A DNA stretch of 64,000 nucleotides from Selaginella moellendorffii (lineage: Eukaryota > Streptophyta > Lycopodiopsida > Selaginellales > Selaginellaceae), in NCBI RefSeq assembly GCF_000143415.4, contig NW_003314281.1, forward strand, positions 2,107,149-2,171,148, given 5' to 3'. Both the position numbers and the translations under genes were made by a program. This document shows positions 13,030 to 25,465 of the stretch, piece after piece (position 1 is the stretch's first letter; each line of letters begins with the position of its first letter). The notes below the pieces were generated by a model. It was not told where the DNA came from and searched no databases. It was given only the letters and a program-made list of their open reading frames with translations.

Positions 13030-13590
13030 CAAGCTTAAAGAACATGTCCTTCTCCACCTCTAAGGCATGGTCAAATACTACTTCACAAGTTTCACGGGCT
13101 TCTCATTTGTTGTGAGCCTCTATAGTAATCACACATGCCAATGCTTCTTGAACTAGATAGTGTAGTTATTGACACTTTCTTGTGGGCATTTTCTAGAATG
13201 AAACAGCTCCATCTAAAGTTGTTGTTCAGTTTTCTCCACTCCAAATTGCTTGAGAAACTTGTCGATCATTATAGATAGTGACCGTCACTCATCTGGAAGC
13301 AAGGAAGGTGCCCAACTACTGCTCTTTCCTTCAAGGATTTTAGGAATAGTTCTTGGGATACAACATCTTCTGTGATTTGGTTGTACCTCAAGTAAGCTTG
13401 AAACTAGTTGACATGATCATGAGCTGAAACACCTGATTCGGGATAGAACTCTAGAAGGTCCATTGCCCTATGAAGCAAGTGGATAGCTACTATAATTAGT
13501 GCAATGTTTTGGTCACTCTCCTCTCTAGAATCTGTTGTGGATGATGAAGACTCACTTGCTACCAATGTCATTTGGTAGTCAAATTCATGT
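13030..13590 (-). pseudogene. Ty3-type gag relic
   Basis: Reading the minus strand from about 13570 gives gag-like phrases in two frames: HVN, stop, FQAYLRYNQITEDVVSQELF near 13410, then FLKQFGVEKTEQQL and MELFHSRKCPQESVNNYTI near 13250. These fit the conserved LTR-retrotransposon gag core. Stops and frameshifts make it non-functional. No pol was found next to it. Confidence 0.5.
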
Positions 13591-15950
13591 CTAAGCCTTG
13601 AAAACCTTCTTTTGATTCATAGGTGTGTAAGTGGAGGTCAGACAACAACAATACTTGAACGATGTGTACAAATGGGCATCAAACTCTTGAGATGCACCAA
13701 GTGCTGAAATTAAGTACTTGCTATGATGAGTTTGAAGAACTCAAATCAAGAGGTTTTGTGCTTGCCAAACACACAAAGATTCTCAAATCATACCCTATAA
13801 TACTCTCTAGCCTCTTATGCACTCACTATATGTAAAATCTTCTTTTCACTCAAATAAAAGTCTCTCAATCAAGGGAGAAGATTAAACATGAGAGATGAAA
13901 CAACTATACACACTTTAGGGCAACAAAAGAAACCATAAGATGATATAAGGGGCAAGACATCAAGGAATTCACTCATGAAATGAAATAAGACTTAAAACCA
14001 AAATGCTCAAGATTCTCATAGCAAGCTCCAAAAATCATAAGACTAGATTCATTGAAAATCTACAAATATGCACAACAATCTTGTAAAAAAGATAAACCTA
14101 AAAATCTCACTCAAACACATTCAAAACCCTATAAAATGCGAGGAACATGGGAAGGCATATGCTCCTTGCAAACATATATACTACATCTTCATCAACATCT
14201 TGCATCATGATCCTAAAGTGGATATTCATATACACTAAGCAAGCTTTACTATTGCTGAGTTGCAAAAAACTTTTGGAGTTGACTAAATTTTTCAAGACTA
14301 TTGATGTTTATTCTCTATTAATAATATAAACTTATTATACTTTATATAATTAATAAAAAATATTTTATCATTTCACTTTTTATTTCATATACTTGCGAGT
14401 TTTTTTTTTGCAATACTGCCCATAGTATTCATGTGTCTCCATTTCTGTCTTTACCATCTCAAAAAATATTTCATGATAGTTTTTCGGGTGCATGATGTTG
14501 TAATGTATCGTGAGAGCATATATACCATCATATTGATCATCACCATTATTTCCACCAAAATCCAGAAAATATATAGGGCATTTTTTGAAAATCACAGAAT
14601 TACAATTTGTAATACCCTCTGTCATTACACTTATCTTTAACTCATGATCACTATATTCACTATCCTTTTTTTCTTTCTCTTGTGTGATTTGGTTATGTTG
14701 TATAATGGGATAGCTATTACATCTCCTAGCCTTTGAACCTTGGGAAGAAAGATTGTGAAAATTAAAATTACCATCACTACAACCCAAAGATATTTATATG
14801 TATTTCTCTTTCTTTGAATGAGAGTGCAAGTGAAGATCCATAAATTCTAGATAGTATACTATAACAAACCCCTCAAAAATATATTTTAGAAAAGAATTAA
14901 ATCTCTCTTATATATGCAATAAACTTACATCAACGTTTGTTTTTTTTTTTTCCTTTCAAACAGTTATATGGCCTTATATAGAATCTTAATTCAAATTTAA
15001 TAATCTTTAAATTTTGACAAACTTAACATTTACTAGCCAAAGAGCACATAATACAGATTTAAGGAAGTGACAAGAATACTCTTTTTGCAAATATTTTATT
15101 ATATGTTCTAACAAACGCCCGCATGTAGTAAATATTTAAATTATTAGAACAAGAAGTGTCCTTTAGAACATTTTTATCTATATAATATATAGAGAGTTAT
15201 GAAGTTATTAGGTTCACCATAACATTAATATATTAAAGTTTATAATATTTATACTAAATTACAATTGAAAATTGAGCTCAACTCTTCAGCTCATGAGCTC
15301 AAGTATGGTCCATACTCCGGTATATATGATCATTGTTGACGATCATGTTTGTGGTATAGATCAAAGTGACTAATATGCAATGCTAGAGAGATTATTCCAA
15401 CACTTGAGAAAGTTGGCAGATCACTCCCCTTCTGTAAAACATGGAGCTAGGGTCGAGCTAAAAGGGCTGCACCATAGCTCATAGATTTAAGTTATTAGAA
15501 TTTGCCAAGGGTGAAGAAGACTCGGCTCGAGAAGATGCAATGTCATACCTAAACTACCTCTGGATGCTAGAAAGTTCACTCTGTATCTTAGAACCTTTAG
15601 GTATGGTAAAAGGGTGCTAAATTGCCACACACTTAATCTGTACCGGCATTAAATACCTTGAATACTACAAATGCCTGGTCAAGGCAACTAGATTGACCAA
15701 AGTAGTAAGGCTATAAACTTCCCTAAAGTATAGCAAGAAGAGTCCTTGGCTGAAATAAATGGCCTAGAACCCTATGCCTTGTCCACAAGTTGCTCAAAGT
15801 TGCCTAAAATGCCTGTGACAAAAAGAAATAAGTTTGGTAATGGAAGGAAATGTGAAAGGAAATGTAGGCTGGCTAATAAACTTGCTTTAGTGCAACTCCC
15901 TTAACATCCCAGGATGTACCTTAAAGCACATATATAGGAAAGATTTCTTC
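13591..15950. other. AT-rich stretch, no recognised gene
   Basis: Low-complexity AT-rich DNA. One minus-strand open frame of 135 codons at 14380-14787 (starting MGCSDGNFNFHNLSSQGSKA) has an ordinary composition, but I recognise no family and see no promoter or splice context. I do not call it a gene. Confidence 0.45.
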
Positions 15951-15959
15951 TTTCCCAAG

Positions 15960-16680
15960 AAACCCTTACCAAAGTTTATCCTAAAAGAGAAAAATGAGTA
16001 CCCCAATCTTGATCCTTCACCATTTTGACTGTAAGTAGGCTCATTGGAAAGAGCTCAACCACATCTACTATACTATTCCAAGAATTTATAATAAAAATGC
16101 CATAATATCCCACAAGATCCAAGAAAATATAGTTCAAAACACCAATATTGTGGAAAAACATCTACATATCACCAATCTAGAATAATACCAAGACACCATT
16201 AGTGTTTTTAGAAAGCTTAGGACCAGAAGCACCTCCAAAAACAAACAACATCCAAAACAAACCTGGAGAAGTGTGAATTTCTTGCTGGAAAGAAGAGTTT
16301 CAAACCTATCCAACGTACCTAAGATTAAGCAAATCCACTTCAAGACAAATAAAAAATCACTCCTCAAAGTTTGTGACCAAAAGGAAAAGAGATAAATTAT
16401 GCCATAGAAAGCAATGCACATCACGTTCCATTTGTTGGGGGAATAAGAAAGTGCTCCCCCAATGCTTTCTCAAACATAAGAAATGCTTCAATGCTCTTTT
16501 GTGGGGCAAGGGTTTTATACAAGGAGGATGAGGAATATTCCAGGAATTGGAATATTCCTTCTCTCACTCTCTCTAAGTGGACACGCCCAAACACCAAGGG
16601 AGACACACTCCTTTCAACGGGAGAGACACAAGAGATGCCAAATGTCACTAATGACGAGGTTTATGGGAGGATTTGAGTTT
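15960..16680 (-). repeat. Inverted copy of Ty3 LTR end and leader
   Basis: Read on the minus strand, this matches 51994-52920. 16430-16680 corresponds to the LTR end (GAATATTCC blocks, CTTGCATAAAACCCTTGCC-like, then CCCCCAACAAATGG). 15960-16430 corresponds to the leader (TTTGGGCT..., ending near the phrase GTCAAAATGGTGAAGGATCA). It is therefore a fragment of the same retrotransposon family in the opposite orientation. Confidence 0.7.
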
Positions 16681-16939
16681 TCAACAAATGCCCAAGAGAT
16701 TAGATGTAGTGGAGTCAGAGGCCCTCTTGGAGGGTGCAGGAACACTGCTTTGGTGGCACCAATAGCTGTTGGAGGATCTGGATTGGGATCCTACAACATG
16801 GTGATGAGGGGTGAAATGCTTTTTCTTATATGAGGTCAAGGAAGCACACAGTGGACTGTTGATGTCCAGAGATGAGGTAAAAGAGGAGATCCCAAAGCTG
16901 TGGTAAAAGTGGATAGTGCAAGGAATCAACACATAATAG

Positions 16940-17560
16940 ATGGTGGACAAACATGGTGCACTTCTGGAAGCTCCTTGTACAGGAGAAAGTGAAGGTCACT
17001 TCGTGGTTGGTAACCAACAACAGTCTCCCGGTTGGACAGCAGTTTCAAGAAAATGTGAGTTGCAGGTGTAAGGAGTGTGGGGAGATTGTGAAGGTCAGCT
17101 ATACATTGTGGGAGTTGATGTTGCAAAGGAGGTGTTATGCCAAATCCTCAAAGAAAGGAAGGAATTGGGAATCACATAGGATTTTGAGGCCCACAATAGG
17201 GACATTATCCACTGATTTGAGGGAGTGAGAGGTCCTGCCCAAGACCTGGTCTTGTGACACATCAGATGTAGGGGACAACATGGTTGGGGCATCCAGGTCC
17301 GTTGGAATGTGACTTGTGCAGAGATAGGGGTTCTCGTGTGGGCCATGCTAGATGGCCAATATGGTGCATGATAGGGGTTCAGGCTTTGTGGGAAGCACAC
17401 AACCAAATGCACTTCGATGGTGTCCAGGTCAGAGTATCAGTGGTGATAGTGAAATGGTGGAGACTCGTGTTAGCAGCAGTATGGCTACACTATGCTATTC
17501 TTCAAGATAAAGGGAAACCAGCAAGGCTAGAGGAGTGGCAAAGAGCATAGCTATCTTGTT
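16940..17560 (+). pseudogene. LINE (L1-type) ORF2 3' end with zf-RVT
   Basis: The frame starting near 16953 gives FWKLLVQEKVKVTSWLVTNN, then SLPVGQQFQENV and CRCKECGEIVKVSYTLWE. This is the plant zf-RVT pattern found after the reverse transcriptase of L1-type LINEs (WK..VP.KVK.F.W, then CxxC...E...HxLWxC). Further on, 17284-17550 contains ALWEAHNQMHFDG, which resembles the IWKARN...F.G segment that follows zf-RVT in plant LINEs. Stops separate the parts, and the expected His of the zinc motif is replaced. No endonuclease or reverse transcriptase core is present, as expected for a 5'-truncated insertion. Confidence 0.55.
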
Positions 17561-20449
17561 TCGGCGATGGTGACAAGGAGGAGATTTGTTGGAGATGGCA
17601 CACCCCAGAGTTAATCTTGCGGTTTGCATGAAAGAGGACATGGATCTGGATTTGGTACAACAACAGTGACCATAGTCACTTCTACTTCAGACTTAGGTTC
17701 TCTTTGGATGAGGAAGAGTTTCACTAAGTAGCTCTATTTTAGGGTAGTATTGCCAATTTTTGTACTAATCCCTATGGAACATTGGGGAATGTACACACAC
17801 ATTTCATTGAACCCAACCGTGTCTTACTAAAGGGTTGGGATTCAAACCCAACCACCATAGAATATGTCTATAGATTTGACATCTCCTCATGGAAGTTGGG
17901 CAAAAGGCCTTTAGAGTTTCATGTTAGCAAGATAAAACTCTAGTCATGGCTTTTAGTTATATCCAAGGTTTTCCATACCAGCCTAACAATAATAATATTA
18001 CTGGTAGTATTTCTCAAGTTTTGGATGAAGGACATCCCAACATATCCATTGATTAAGAATAACTATACAAAAAGGTGATGACCAGTAATTTTAAGTCTTA
18101 AGAAGTCCTATCAATTATGCGAAGGTTTTGGACTTTTTTCCATTGGTACAAACTCCAGTGGATGATTCAGATTTAATGGCTACATATTACAAACAATATT
18201 GAACTCGAAGTAAATATTTTTATTAAGGATAATCAAAGTTCAACAAGTTCCACCTACCGTAACATGAATGATTTATATTAGTGATTAATATTAAGCACTT
18301 ATTACAAATGAATTAGGGGAAGTTTAAATGTGGAAAATTACAGCTTTTAGATTAGGGAATATCCTAGAATATACTTTAATATTCTAGGTATGTTCTTTAT
18401 ACAAGCAAATATACATTTAATATTTATGTATGGCTATAATGCCATTTACTAATTTTAGAATAGTAGACATTGTAGATGACACACTATTGTTAGTGTCATG
18501 CAAATATAGATGATGACTTTAAAGGATGGCATTGCAATGGTATCACTAGTTTGAGTGCAACCATTTGTGTGGATTAGCGCCTTCTTTTAAACATCTTCAA
18601 GCATGTATTTGGATATACTAACAATTGTGGTGCTACCTTTTAGCAATTGTATCATCTCTATCAAGGGCATCTAAGTTAACTATGCAATTTCATGTTTGCT
18701 TCTGGAGCCTCTTGCTTTATATAGAACCAAATATGTTAGTGTGGATCAAATTGAGAATATTATAAGATTTTGTAAGACTTATGCATGCATTTATTCTAGC
18801 CACCCTTAATAACAATCTTTGATTGGTATAATATTTTTTGATTAGCACAACACTATGAGACATCATTTCTCCCATTTGTTGCTGCACATACTTTAGCTCC
18901 ACTTTCCATGGGAGATGATCATATTCTAATGAAGGTTGACACTATTAGTACTTATATTCAAAAACAAGGGTGAGGACATGGTCGTAACTATGATGTTCAT
19001 TATTGAGTGTGTAATGAAGTTAGCCATGCATATCAATGTTGTTAGTGTTTTCTGGATTGGCATCCTCTATTTTCTAGATATTCTTTCCTTCACTACTATA
19101 ATGATAGGAAGTCAATATTGCTAGACCTTTATTAGTCTTTGCTTAAGCTAGTTGAGAAACTAGTTATCACATATGCACTTAGACTGGAAAGGCACTAAAG
19201 AAGGAAATCCTAAATTATCATTAGTCAAGCATACTTGGCATAGTGATAAGAAATTTATGTTGTTGTTTACATTTACTAGTATTGAGAACCCTCATGATAT
19301 TGAGCTTGGTCCCTTAATACTTGCTAACTGATAGTTTACCATATCTATCAAGACACCCTCTCTATTATACTTGATAGATTCTTTCTTTAACCATGATTAT
19401 GCCTCTTGCTATTACTGCGATGATTGATGATCTTTCATGATAATTAATTATTCTCTTTGATGGCTTTTGGTTTTTCCCATTATCATATATTCTTTATAAT
19501 TTACTCTAAATTGGTCTCTTGGGTTTGAGATATCAATTGAATGTTGTTGACACTTACTTAAGAACCTTGAGTTCCTTAGTATAATTGATTGAGATCTATT
19601 CAGATTGGTTTGTGTAAAGTGTTTGTTTAATTTGCAATATTTATTTTATTTTATTGATTTTTACTACAGTTAATTTTAATAAATTTAGATGTTAGTTTTT
19701 TAAGTGATAAATTTATGAGTATTTTGCTTGCCAATCAATAATATTTTATGTTCTTTGAGCTATCTTTTTTAGGTTTTTTGGCATGCTATCTATAATCTTT
19801 TATAGTTAAACTTTCTCATTGAATTTTCTTGATGATAAACTTACTATTGAATGTTGTTGATTGATTAATCCTATGACTTTAACCTTTTATGATATTGATG
19901 GTTTCTATACTCTATTTTATACTAGTTTATAAAATAATAACTGCATTAGAATACTTTTGTGTTCTAAAATATGATTTATTCACTGATAATTTAGTCTTTA
20001 AGATATTATTATCTATGACTTTGTCTATCTCTTGATCTTTTTATTGAGGCCAGTAAAGGCAAATTGGTTTCAACACTTCGTTTGTATGGTGAAATTTCTA
20101 ATTATAGAGTAGCTAATATAGACTAGTCACATCACCCACCTCTCTCTTGATGTTCTTTATTTTGTTTAAAAGGGTGTGACTATATAAACAACTCTAATTG
20201 CTTCTTTCCAACAGTTTATCTAAACTTTGCTAACAAGTTTGGTTTTTTTGCTCATGAAGATTAGGGCTTCTGACATTTCTTTCTATGTCACCTGTAAGCA
20301 GGGACATATCATCTTTTGTAAGCTGGGTGACACCCAGAGTAGTAAGGGTGGTTGACTTTATTAGTCATTTCTTTGGCGGTAACGGTCGGAAGTTGAGTTG
20401 TAACACATTTACATTAGATAAAAAGGTTTCCTCCTAACTCATTTAAGTT
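17561..20449. other. Relic DNA, no recognised gene
   Basis: AT-rich, no supported coding sequence. 20200-20460 is a diverged inverted match of 47960-48230 (phrases TGACACCCAGAGTAGTAAGG and TAGTCATTTCTTTGGC). 19150-19400 is a diverged direct match of 48345-48560. These are remnants of a dispersed repeat family. Confidence 0.5.
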
Positions 20450-20782
20450 GGTGCAACAATTGGAAGATGAAGACTATACAGTGATATTCAATAACACTTA
20501 GAAAGCTTTCATGGTAGAGATCATGTTGGCCTTCATCAATAGTTTGGAGCCCCAAATCTGTAGGAAAGTGATGAAACATTCAAACTAGAAGTTTTTGAGC
20601 ATGAGGCATGTGTAGAGCGACAACTTCAAGGCAAATTTAGAGACAACAGCTATGCAAGCTTTGAGCAGATAAGATATGAGAACAATGGTCTATTGGAATC
20701 AGATTTTCTAGAGATGTCTTAGGTTGCAAAATTTCTAGCAAGTCGTAGTGGTAAGTTCCTGCTGTAGTTGCTGTATTGGGCA
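20450..20782 (+). pseudogene. Older Ty3 relic, left part
   Basis: Broken retrotransposon sequence interrupted by the young Ty3 element. It continues at 25704 after the duplicated GGGCA. The coding sense is lost in multiple stops. It is assigned here because its right-hand continuation clearly encodes RNase H and integrase. Confidence 0.45.
20778..20782. other. Target-site duplication GGGCA, left
   Basis: Five bases GGGCA immediately left of the LTR, identical to 25699-25703 immediately right of the other LTR. This confirms the boundaries of the 4.9-kb element. Confidence 0.9.
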
Positions 20783-21015
20783 TGTTATGATCCGGCGCAA
20801 AAAGACAAAGATCTCGTTGCCCTAGACTATGCTATGCCACCTCTTGAGGTTCCTCACCACCCAACCACCCCCGAGCTACCTCAAAACCTCCACTGCGCCG
20901 CCGCTCCACTGTGAGCCCTAGGGTAGGTTAAGTCCTTTACCCTAACATGCCTTAATATACCCTTGAGCCTCCCTTTGACCGACGTTGACCACGTAGTCAA
21001 AGCTGGCGCCAAACA
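20783..21015 (-). repeat. 3' LTR of the 4.9-kb Ty3 element
   Basis: 233 bp, TG...CA ends. On the plus strand it begins TGTTATGATCCGG and ends GGCGCCAAACA. Nearly identical to 25466-25698. Unusually short for a plant Ty3 LTR. Confidence 0.92.
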
Positions 21016-21017
21016 AT

Positions 21018-21032
21018 TCTTCCCCCCCAACA
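21018..21032 (-). other. Polypurine tract
   Basis: The minus strand reads TTGGGGGGGAAGAA directly before the 3' LTR start. It is the expected plus-strand primer site for reverse transcription. Confidence 0.75.
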
Positions 21033-21089
21033 AAGTCCTTGTCCCAAGGACGAGTTGTACCGGTGATCACCCTTTGTGGGGAATCCTGC

Positions 21090-24000
21090 TCAAGCTCCTG
21101 GTCCATCTTCCACAGCCGTATACATCAAGGAGGCATTGGGCCCGTCACTCCGAGATAGTACACTTTTCAACTGGCTGACATAAAATACCGGATGAATTTT
21201 CACCCCAGCTGGCAGCCGCACCCGATAAGCCGCTTTACCAATGCGCTCCAGCACTTCATATGGACCAGCATATCGATGGGAGAGTTTATCACTCTTCCCT
21301 ATCCGTAAAGGCACCAAGGTGTTCCGCCGCTCACTTGACGGAAAGATCACTCGCACGAAGACGAGATCACCCACCTTATATTCCCGGAATTGGCGATGCT
21401 CATTAGCAAACTTCTCCGCTCTATCCTGAGCTGCTTGCAAATTCCGTTTGCATACCACCAGAATCTCATCAAGTTCTGTGGCCAGATCAGTTGCCTCGGA
21501 ATCAAGCTTTTCTTGAACGTCCTTACTCAAATGCAATCCCAACTCCACCGCTGTTCGAGGATGCCTTCCAAACATCGCAAAGTAAGGACTTAGCTTGGTT
21601 CCACTGTGTTGGCTATTGTTGTAAGCAAATTGCACCAACGGAAGATATAGATCCCACTGTCCTTGCCTTTGACCAATGCTACAACGTAGCATATCCTCCA
21701 CCACCTGATTCACACGCTCAGTTTGCCCATCCATCTGAGGATGATCTCCACTCGAGAGTTTCAAAGTCACTTGCATAGCCTTTGGAAAGCTTTTCCAAAA
21801 TCCACTGGTGAACTTTGAATCTTGATCACTAATGATGTCCTCCGGCAAACCAAAATCAGGAAAAACCTTCTCCAAGTAAACCGCAGCCAAGTCTGAGGCA
21901 GTGACAGTTTTCCGAAAAGCCAACAACCGCACATACTTCGTCAACCGATCTACTATGACCCATACTTGCTCCTTTTGCCTCTGTGTTCGTGGCAAACAAG
22001 TGATGAAGTCCATAGAGATACTACACCAACGGCTCTGAGGAATAGGTAAAGGTTGCAAAAGTCCCCCCGGCTTCTCCCGTGGCACCTTAACCCGCTGACA
22101 AAGCTCGCATGATTTACAATACTTGAGGATATCAGCCTTCATATTCCTCCAATAAAAGTTGCGCTTAATCAACTCATACGTCTTCTTCCCCCCAAAATGA
22201 CCGGCCTCTGGACGATCATGATAGTGGAATAAAACTTGAGTAATTAACGCATCCACCCGTGGCAAATAGACACGGCCATTGTAGTAGAGAATCCCATCCA
22301 CCAATGAGAAAGGAGCTTCCATCTGGTCTCGCAAAGAGGCCACCTCAGCATCCTGAGCCTGAGCATGCTCAACCAACTGCCCAAACTCGCTGACCACCTT
22401 ACTCAAATGATGACAAAATCGTGTTCGTAACATCGTCACATGACGAACACGAGATAAAGCATCCACCACCACATTTGATTTTCCCGGACGATGCTCAATA
22501 GGAAACTCCCCAAACTCCATGAGTTTGACCATCCAATGAGCTTGCCTAGTGTTCAACTCCTTCTGTGTGAAAAGATACACAAGTGGTTTGTGATCTGTCA
22601 ACACCACGAACACTGCACCATAAAGATAGTGCCGCCACGTCCGCAAAGCATGAACAATAGAGAGTAACTCTTGCTCATATGTGGAATAGCGTTGCTCCGC
22701 GGAATTCAAAGTTCGACTCTCATATGCAATAGGCTGTCCCTCTTGCATGAGAACTCCTCCCAGTGCATAACCACTCGCATCGCATGTCACCTCGTAAGGT
22801 TTCGATGGATCAGCAATGCGAAGCACTGGAGCCTTGATCAACAATCGTTTCAGCGCCACAAAACTCTCCTCTTGTGGCGTCTTCCACTCGAATGGCACAT
22901 TCTTGCGTAACAACCGCGTCAATGGAATAGCCACCTCTGCAAACTTATGCTGGAAACATCGGTAGTAACTAGCCATACCAAGAAAACTGCGCAACTCGGC
23001 CACTGTAGTCGGTGTAGGCCAGTTTTCCACCACAGCCACCTTCCTTGGATCCGTCTTGACACCCTTAGATGTCACAATATGGCCTAGATATTCCACCTCC
23101 GACTTTGCAAATTCACATTTGCTCTTCTTCGCATAAAGTTTGCTGTCTCGAAGTAACAAAAGAACCTTGCGCAAATGCACCCTATGCTCCTCCATATTCT
23201 TGCTAAAAACAAGAATATCGTCCAAGAAAATCTCCACAAACTCATGAAGATAACGCCCAAAGACCTCCGTCATCAACCGAGTAAATGTGGCCGGTGCATT
23301 CGTCAAACCAAATGGCATAACTGTAAACTCAAAATGTCCGAAGCTTGTGTTGAATGCCGTCTTGGAGATAGATGCATCATCCATTGCAATCTGATGATAT
23401 CCACTCCTCAGATCAATCTTGGTAAACACTCGTGCTTCACCAAGCTTGTCTAGGATATCATCCACACGTGGCATCGGCATCTTGTCCTTCACTGTCTTCT
23501 TGTTTAAAGCACGGTAGTCAATACACATCCGCATTGAACCGTCCTTCTTCTTCACAAGCAAGACCGGAGCACCAAACGGAGACTTACTTGGCTGAATAAA
23601 TCCAAACTCAAGTAACTCCTTGACTTGTCGCTGAACTTCTTGCTCCTCCGCATAACTTAACCGAAATGGACGCCGGTAAATTGGCCGCGTCCCCGGCTCC
23701 AATGTAATTCCATGCTCCACACCTCGTAATGGAGGCAATCCATGAGGAAGTTCAGATGGAAAAACATCAAAAAACTCGTCGAGTACATCCCGTACTGCTG
23801 CTTCTCCCCCACACGTGCCTTGGTCACCCAAGTCACGAACAAACAGCAAGTAACTCGAAAGTGCTTTTCCATTACGACAAGCCCGCTTCAAAGATGTAGC
23901 AGAGAGCATAACAACTAGTGGTTGAACGCCCTCGCCAAACCACACATCTTTAACTCCACCATACTCCAGCGAGATACGCTTAATGCTCCACTTTATCTCT

Positions 24001-25442
24001 GGATCCACCTTCACCAACCATGGCATCCCAAGAATGAGATCCACATGATGGATATCCGCGAGATAAAAAGTCTCCACAAGTGTGGTTTTGCCAACCAACA
24101 CTTCCAGCCCCTCGACACAAGCATCAAAATGCTGAGTAGAGGTAGCTGCACCTTCCACTGTGTATGGAAGAACTCCACGTGTGTTCAGGCGATGCTCCGC
24201 AACAAACTTTGCCGAAACAAAGTTGTCATCGCTCCCACTATCCAGTAAAATCCGCACTGGATCGCCACGGAACACGCCCTCCAGCATTAAAGCTGATTCA
24301 CGCGTATCCTCAAGCTCCATCTTGTTCCACACACAGTTGAGCTGACGAGCAACGATCGAAAGTCGCTTCCTCCGACCGGAATGGTCGTTCTCCTCCTCCT
24401 CACGCTGCAAAGTTTGCAACTTTTTAGTATCGGACTTACCGTGAGAAGAAGATTGGCCATTCTTCTTGTCCTGCTGCTTGTTCTTCAACTGCGGACAATC
24501 AGCCTTGTAGTGTCCAAGTTCGCCGCAATGATGACAACCCTGTCTATAATTCTTCACAAAGAACTTCTGCTTCTTGGACCCCTTTGCATCCGAGGTAGTC
24601 ACCACCGACTTCAACTTGTGATGCTTGTTCCCATCCTTGTGTCCACGGCGATCATCACGACGATTCTCGACAGAAGGACTCCGCGAATGCTTGCGAGACT
24701 TGTGCTTGTCATTATCAAGTCGACGAGCCGCATCAAAGAGCTCCTCCAAACTCTTTGTAGGCTGAGAATGACGCAAGTGTTGCCGCATGCTCTCACTATG
24801 TAGGCCATCAATGAAGTAGGATTTGTTCTGATCTGGATCCTTCGTTGGAACACGACTAATCAAGCGAGTAAGCTTCTCAATATAATCCCCAAGCGTCATT
24901 TTCCTTTGCTGGAAATGGCGAAGTTCTGTACGAGCATTCTCCACGTCGTAATGAGGGGCAAAACGTAAACGGAAAGCAGCCTCAAACTCATCCATGGTAG
25001 ATACTGGTGATTTCTTATCCGCAACACGGGACTCCTCAAGCCAATTCCACCATCGAAGACCCGTATCACGCAAAACCATCGGAATAGCCACTAAAGCCTC
25101 TGCATCTGGAGTTCCTCTAGCAGCCAAAAACTTATTCACATTGGCTAGCCAAGCAAGACACTCGTCCACACCACCATCACCGGAAAAGGTTGGAATCTTG
25201 AGTCGATCTACCAAAGAAGGCTTACTTGGAGCGCTACCCCATCCAGCCTCGAGTGCCTCAACACGCCCACGCATGGTATCCATCATGCCATGCATCTCGT
25301 CTTGCATCTCTTGCTGATTTTTATTAAGGGCTCGCAGCTCATGAACCACATCTTGAATGGTCCAAATCTCCGCAGCTTCGTCGGCACCATCGTCGGCACC
25401 ACCATCGATGATAGGATTCCAGCGTTCAGCTTGGTCGGCCAT
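21090..25442 (-). CDS. Ty3 Gag-Pol polyprotein, 1,450 aa, intact
   Basis: One open frame from the ATG at 25442 (MADQAERWNP) to TGA at 21090. Visible domains, residues approximate: Gag core 75-260; CCHC zinc knuckle CHHCGELGHYKADC about 302-316; aspartic protease with LLDSGSDDNF about 400; reverse transcriptase about 590-770 with FLDDIL at the catalytic site (Phe in the usual Tyr position, both Asp present); RNase H with CDASGYALGG about 886; integrase HHCC zinc domain about 1070-1120; integrase core with SMDFI (D about 1144), DQDSKF (D about 1206) and TERVNQ (E about 1240). No chromodomain follows. The protein ends soon after the GPYEVLERIG/VFYVSQLK segment. Gag and Pol share a single frame, so no frameshift is needed. 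Product: virus-like particle protein and enzymes for copy-and-paste transposition. Confidence 0.93.
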   Translation of the reverse strand: MADQAERWNPIIDGGADDGADEAAEIWTIQDVVHELRALNKNQQEMQDEMHGMMDTMRGRVEALEAGWGSAPSKPSLVDRLKIPTFSGDGGVDECLAWLANVNKFLAARGTPDAEALVAIPMVLRDTGLRWWNWLEESRVADKKSPVSTMDEFEAAFRLRFAPHYDVENARTELRHFQQRKMTLGDYIEKLTRLISRVPTKDPDQNKSYFIDGLHSESMRQHLRHSQPTKSLEELFDAARRLDNDKHKSRKHSRSPSVENRRDDRRGHKDGNKHHKLKSVVTTSDAKGSKKQKFFVKNYRQGCHHCGELGHYKADCPQLKNKQQDKKNGQSSSHGKSDTKKLQTLQREEEENDHSGRRKRLSIVARQLNCVWNKMELEDTRESALMLEGVFRGDPVRILLDSGSDDNFVSAKFVAEHRLNTRGVLPYTVEGAATSTQHFDACVEGLEVLVGKTTLVETFYLADIHHVDLILGMPWLVKVDPEIKWSIKRISLEYGGVKDVWFGEGVQPLVVMLSATSLKRACRNGKALSSYLLFVRDLGDQGTCGGEAAVRDVLDEFFDVFPSELPHGLPPLRGVEHGITLEPGTRPIYRRPFRLSYAEEQEVQRQVKELLEFGFIQPSKSPFGAPVLLVKKKDGSMRMCIDYRALNKKTVKDKMPMPRVDDILDKLGEARVFTKIDLRSGYHQIAMDDASISKTAFNTSFGHFEFTVMPFGLTNAPATFTRLMTEVFGRYLHEFVEIFLDDILVFSKNMEEHRVHLRKVLLLLRDSKLYAKKSKCEFAKSEVEYLGHIVTSKGVKTDPRKVAVVENWPTPTTVAELRSFLGMASYYRCFQHKFAEVAIPLTRLLRKNVPFEWKTPQEESFVALKRLLIKAPVLRIADPSKPYEVTCDASGYALGGVLMQEGQPIAYESRTLNSAEQRYSTYEQELLSIVHALRTWRHYLYGAVFVVLTDHKPLVYLFTQKELNTRQAHWMVKLMEFGEFPIEHRPGKSNVVVDALSRVRHVTMLRTRFCHHLSKVVSEFGQLVEHAQAQDAEVASLRDQMEAPFSLVDGILYYNGRVYLPRVDALITQVLFHYHDRPEAGHFGGKKTYELIKRNFYWRNMKADILKYCKSCELCQRVKVPREKPGGLLQPLPIPQSRWCSISMDFITCLPRTQRQKEQVWVIVDRLTKYVRLLAFRKTVTASDLAAVYLEKVFPDFGLPEDIISDQDSKFTSGFWKSFPKAMQVTLKLSSGDHPQMDGQTERVNQVVEDMLRCSIGQRQGQWDLYLPLVQFAYNNSQHSGTKLSPYFAMFGRHPRTAVELGLHLSKDVQEKLDSEATDLATELDEILVVCKRNLQAAQDRAEKFANEHRQFREYKVGDLVFVRVIFPSSERRNTLVPLRIGKSDKLSHRYAGPYEVLERIGKAAYRVRLPAGVKIHPVFYVSQLKSVLSRSDGPNASLMYTAVEDGPGA

Positions 25443-25453
25443 CGCAACCAATT

Positions 25454-25464
25454 CTCTGATACCA
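25454..25464 (-). other. Primer-binding site (initiator Met-tRNA type)
   Basis: The minus strand reads TGGTATCAGAG one base after the 5' LTR end. This is the plant initiator-methionine tRNA complement used by many plant LTR retrotransposons. The gag ATG follows only about 10 bases later. Confidence 0.88.
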
Positions 25465-25465
25465 A

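Noticed and set aside
17095-17412. A minus-strand protein gene
   Set aside because: Overlaps the LINE zf-RVT reading on the plus strand, which has recognisable motifs.
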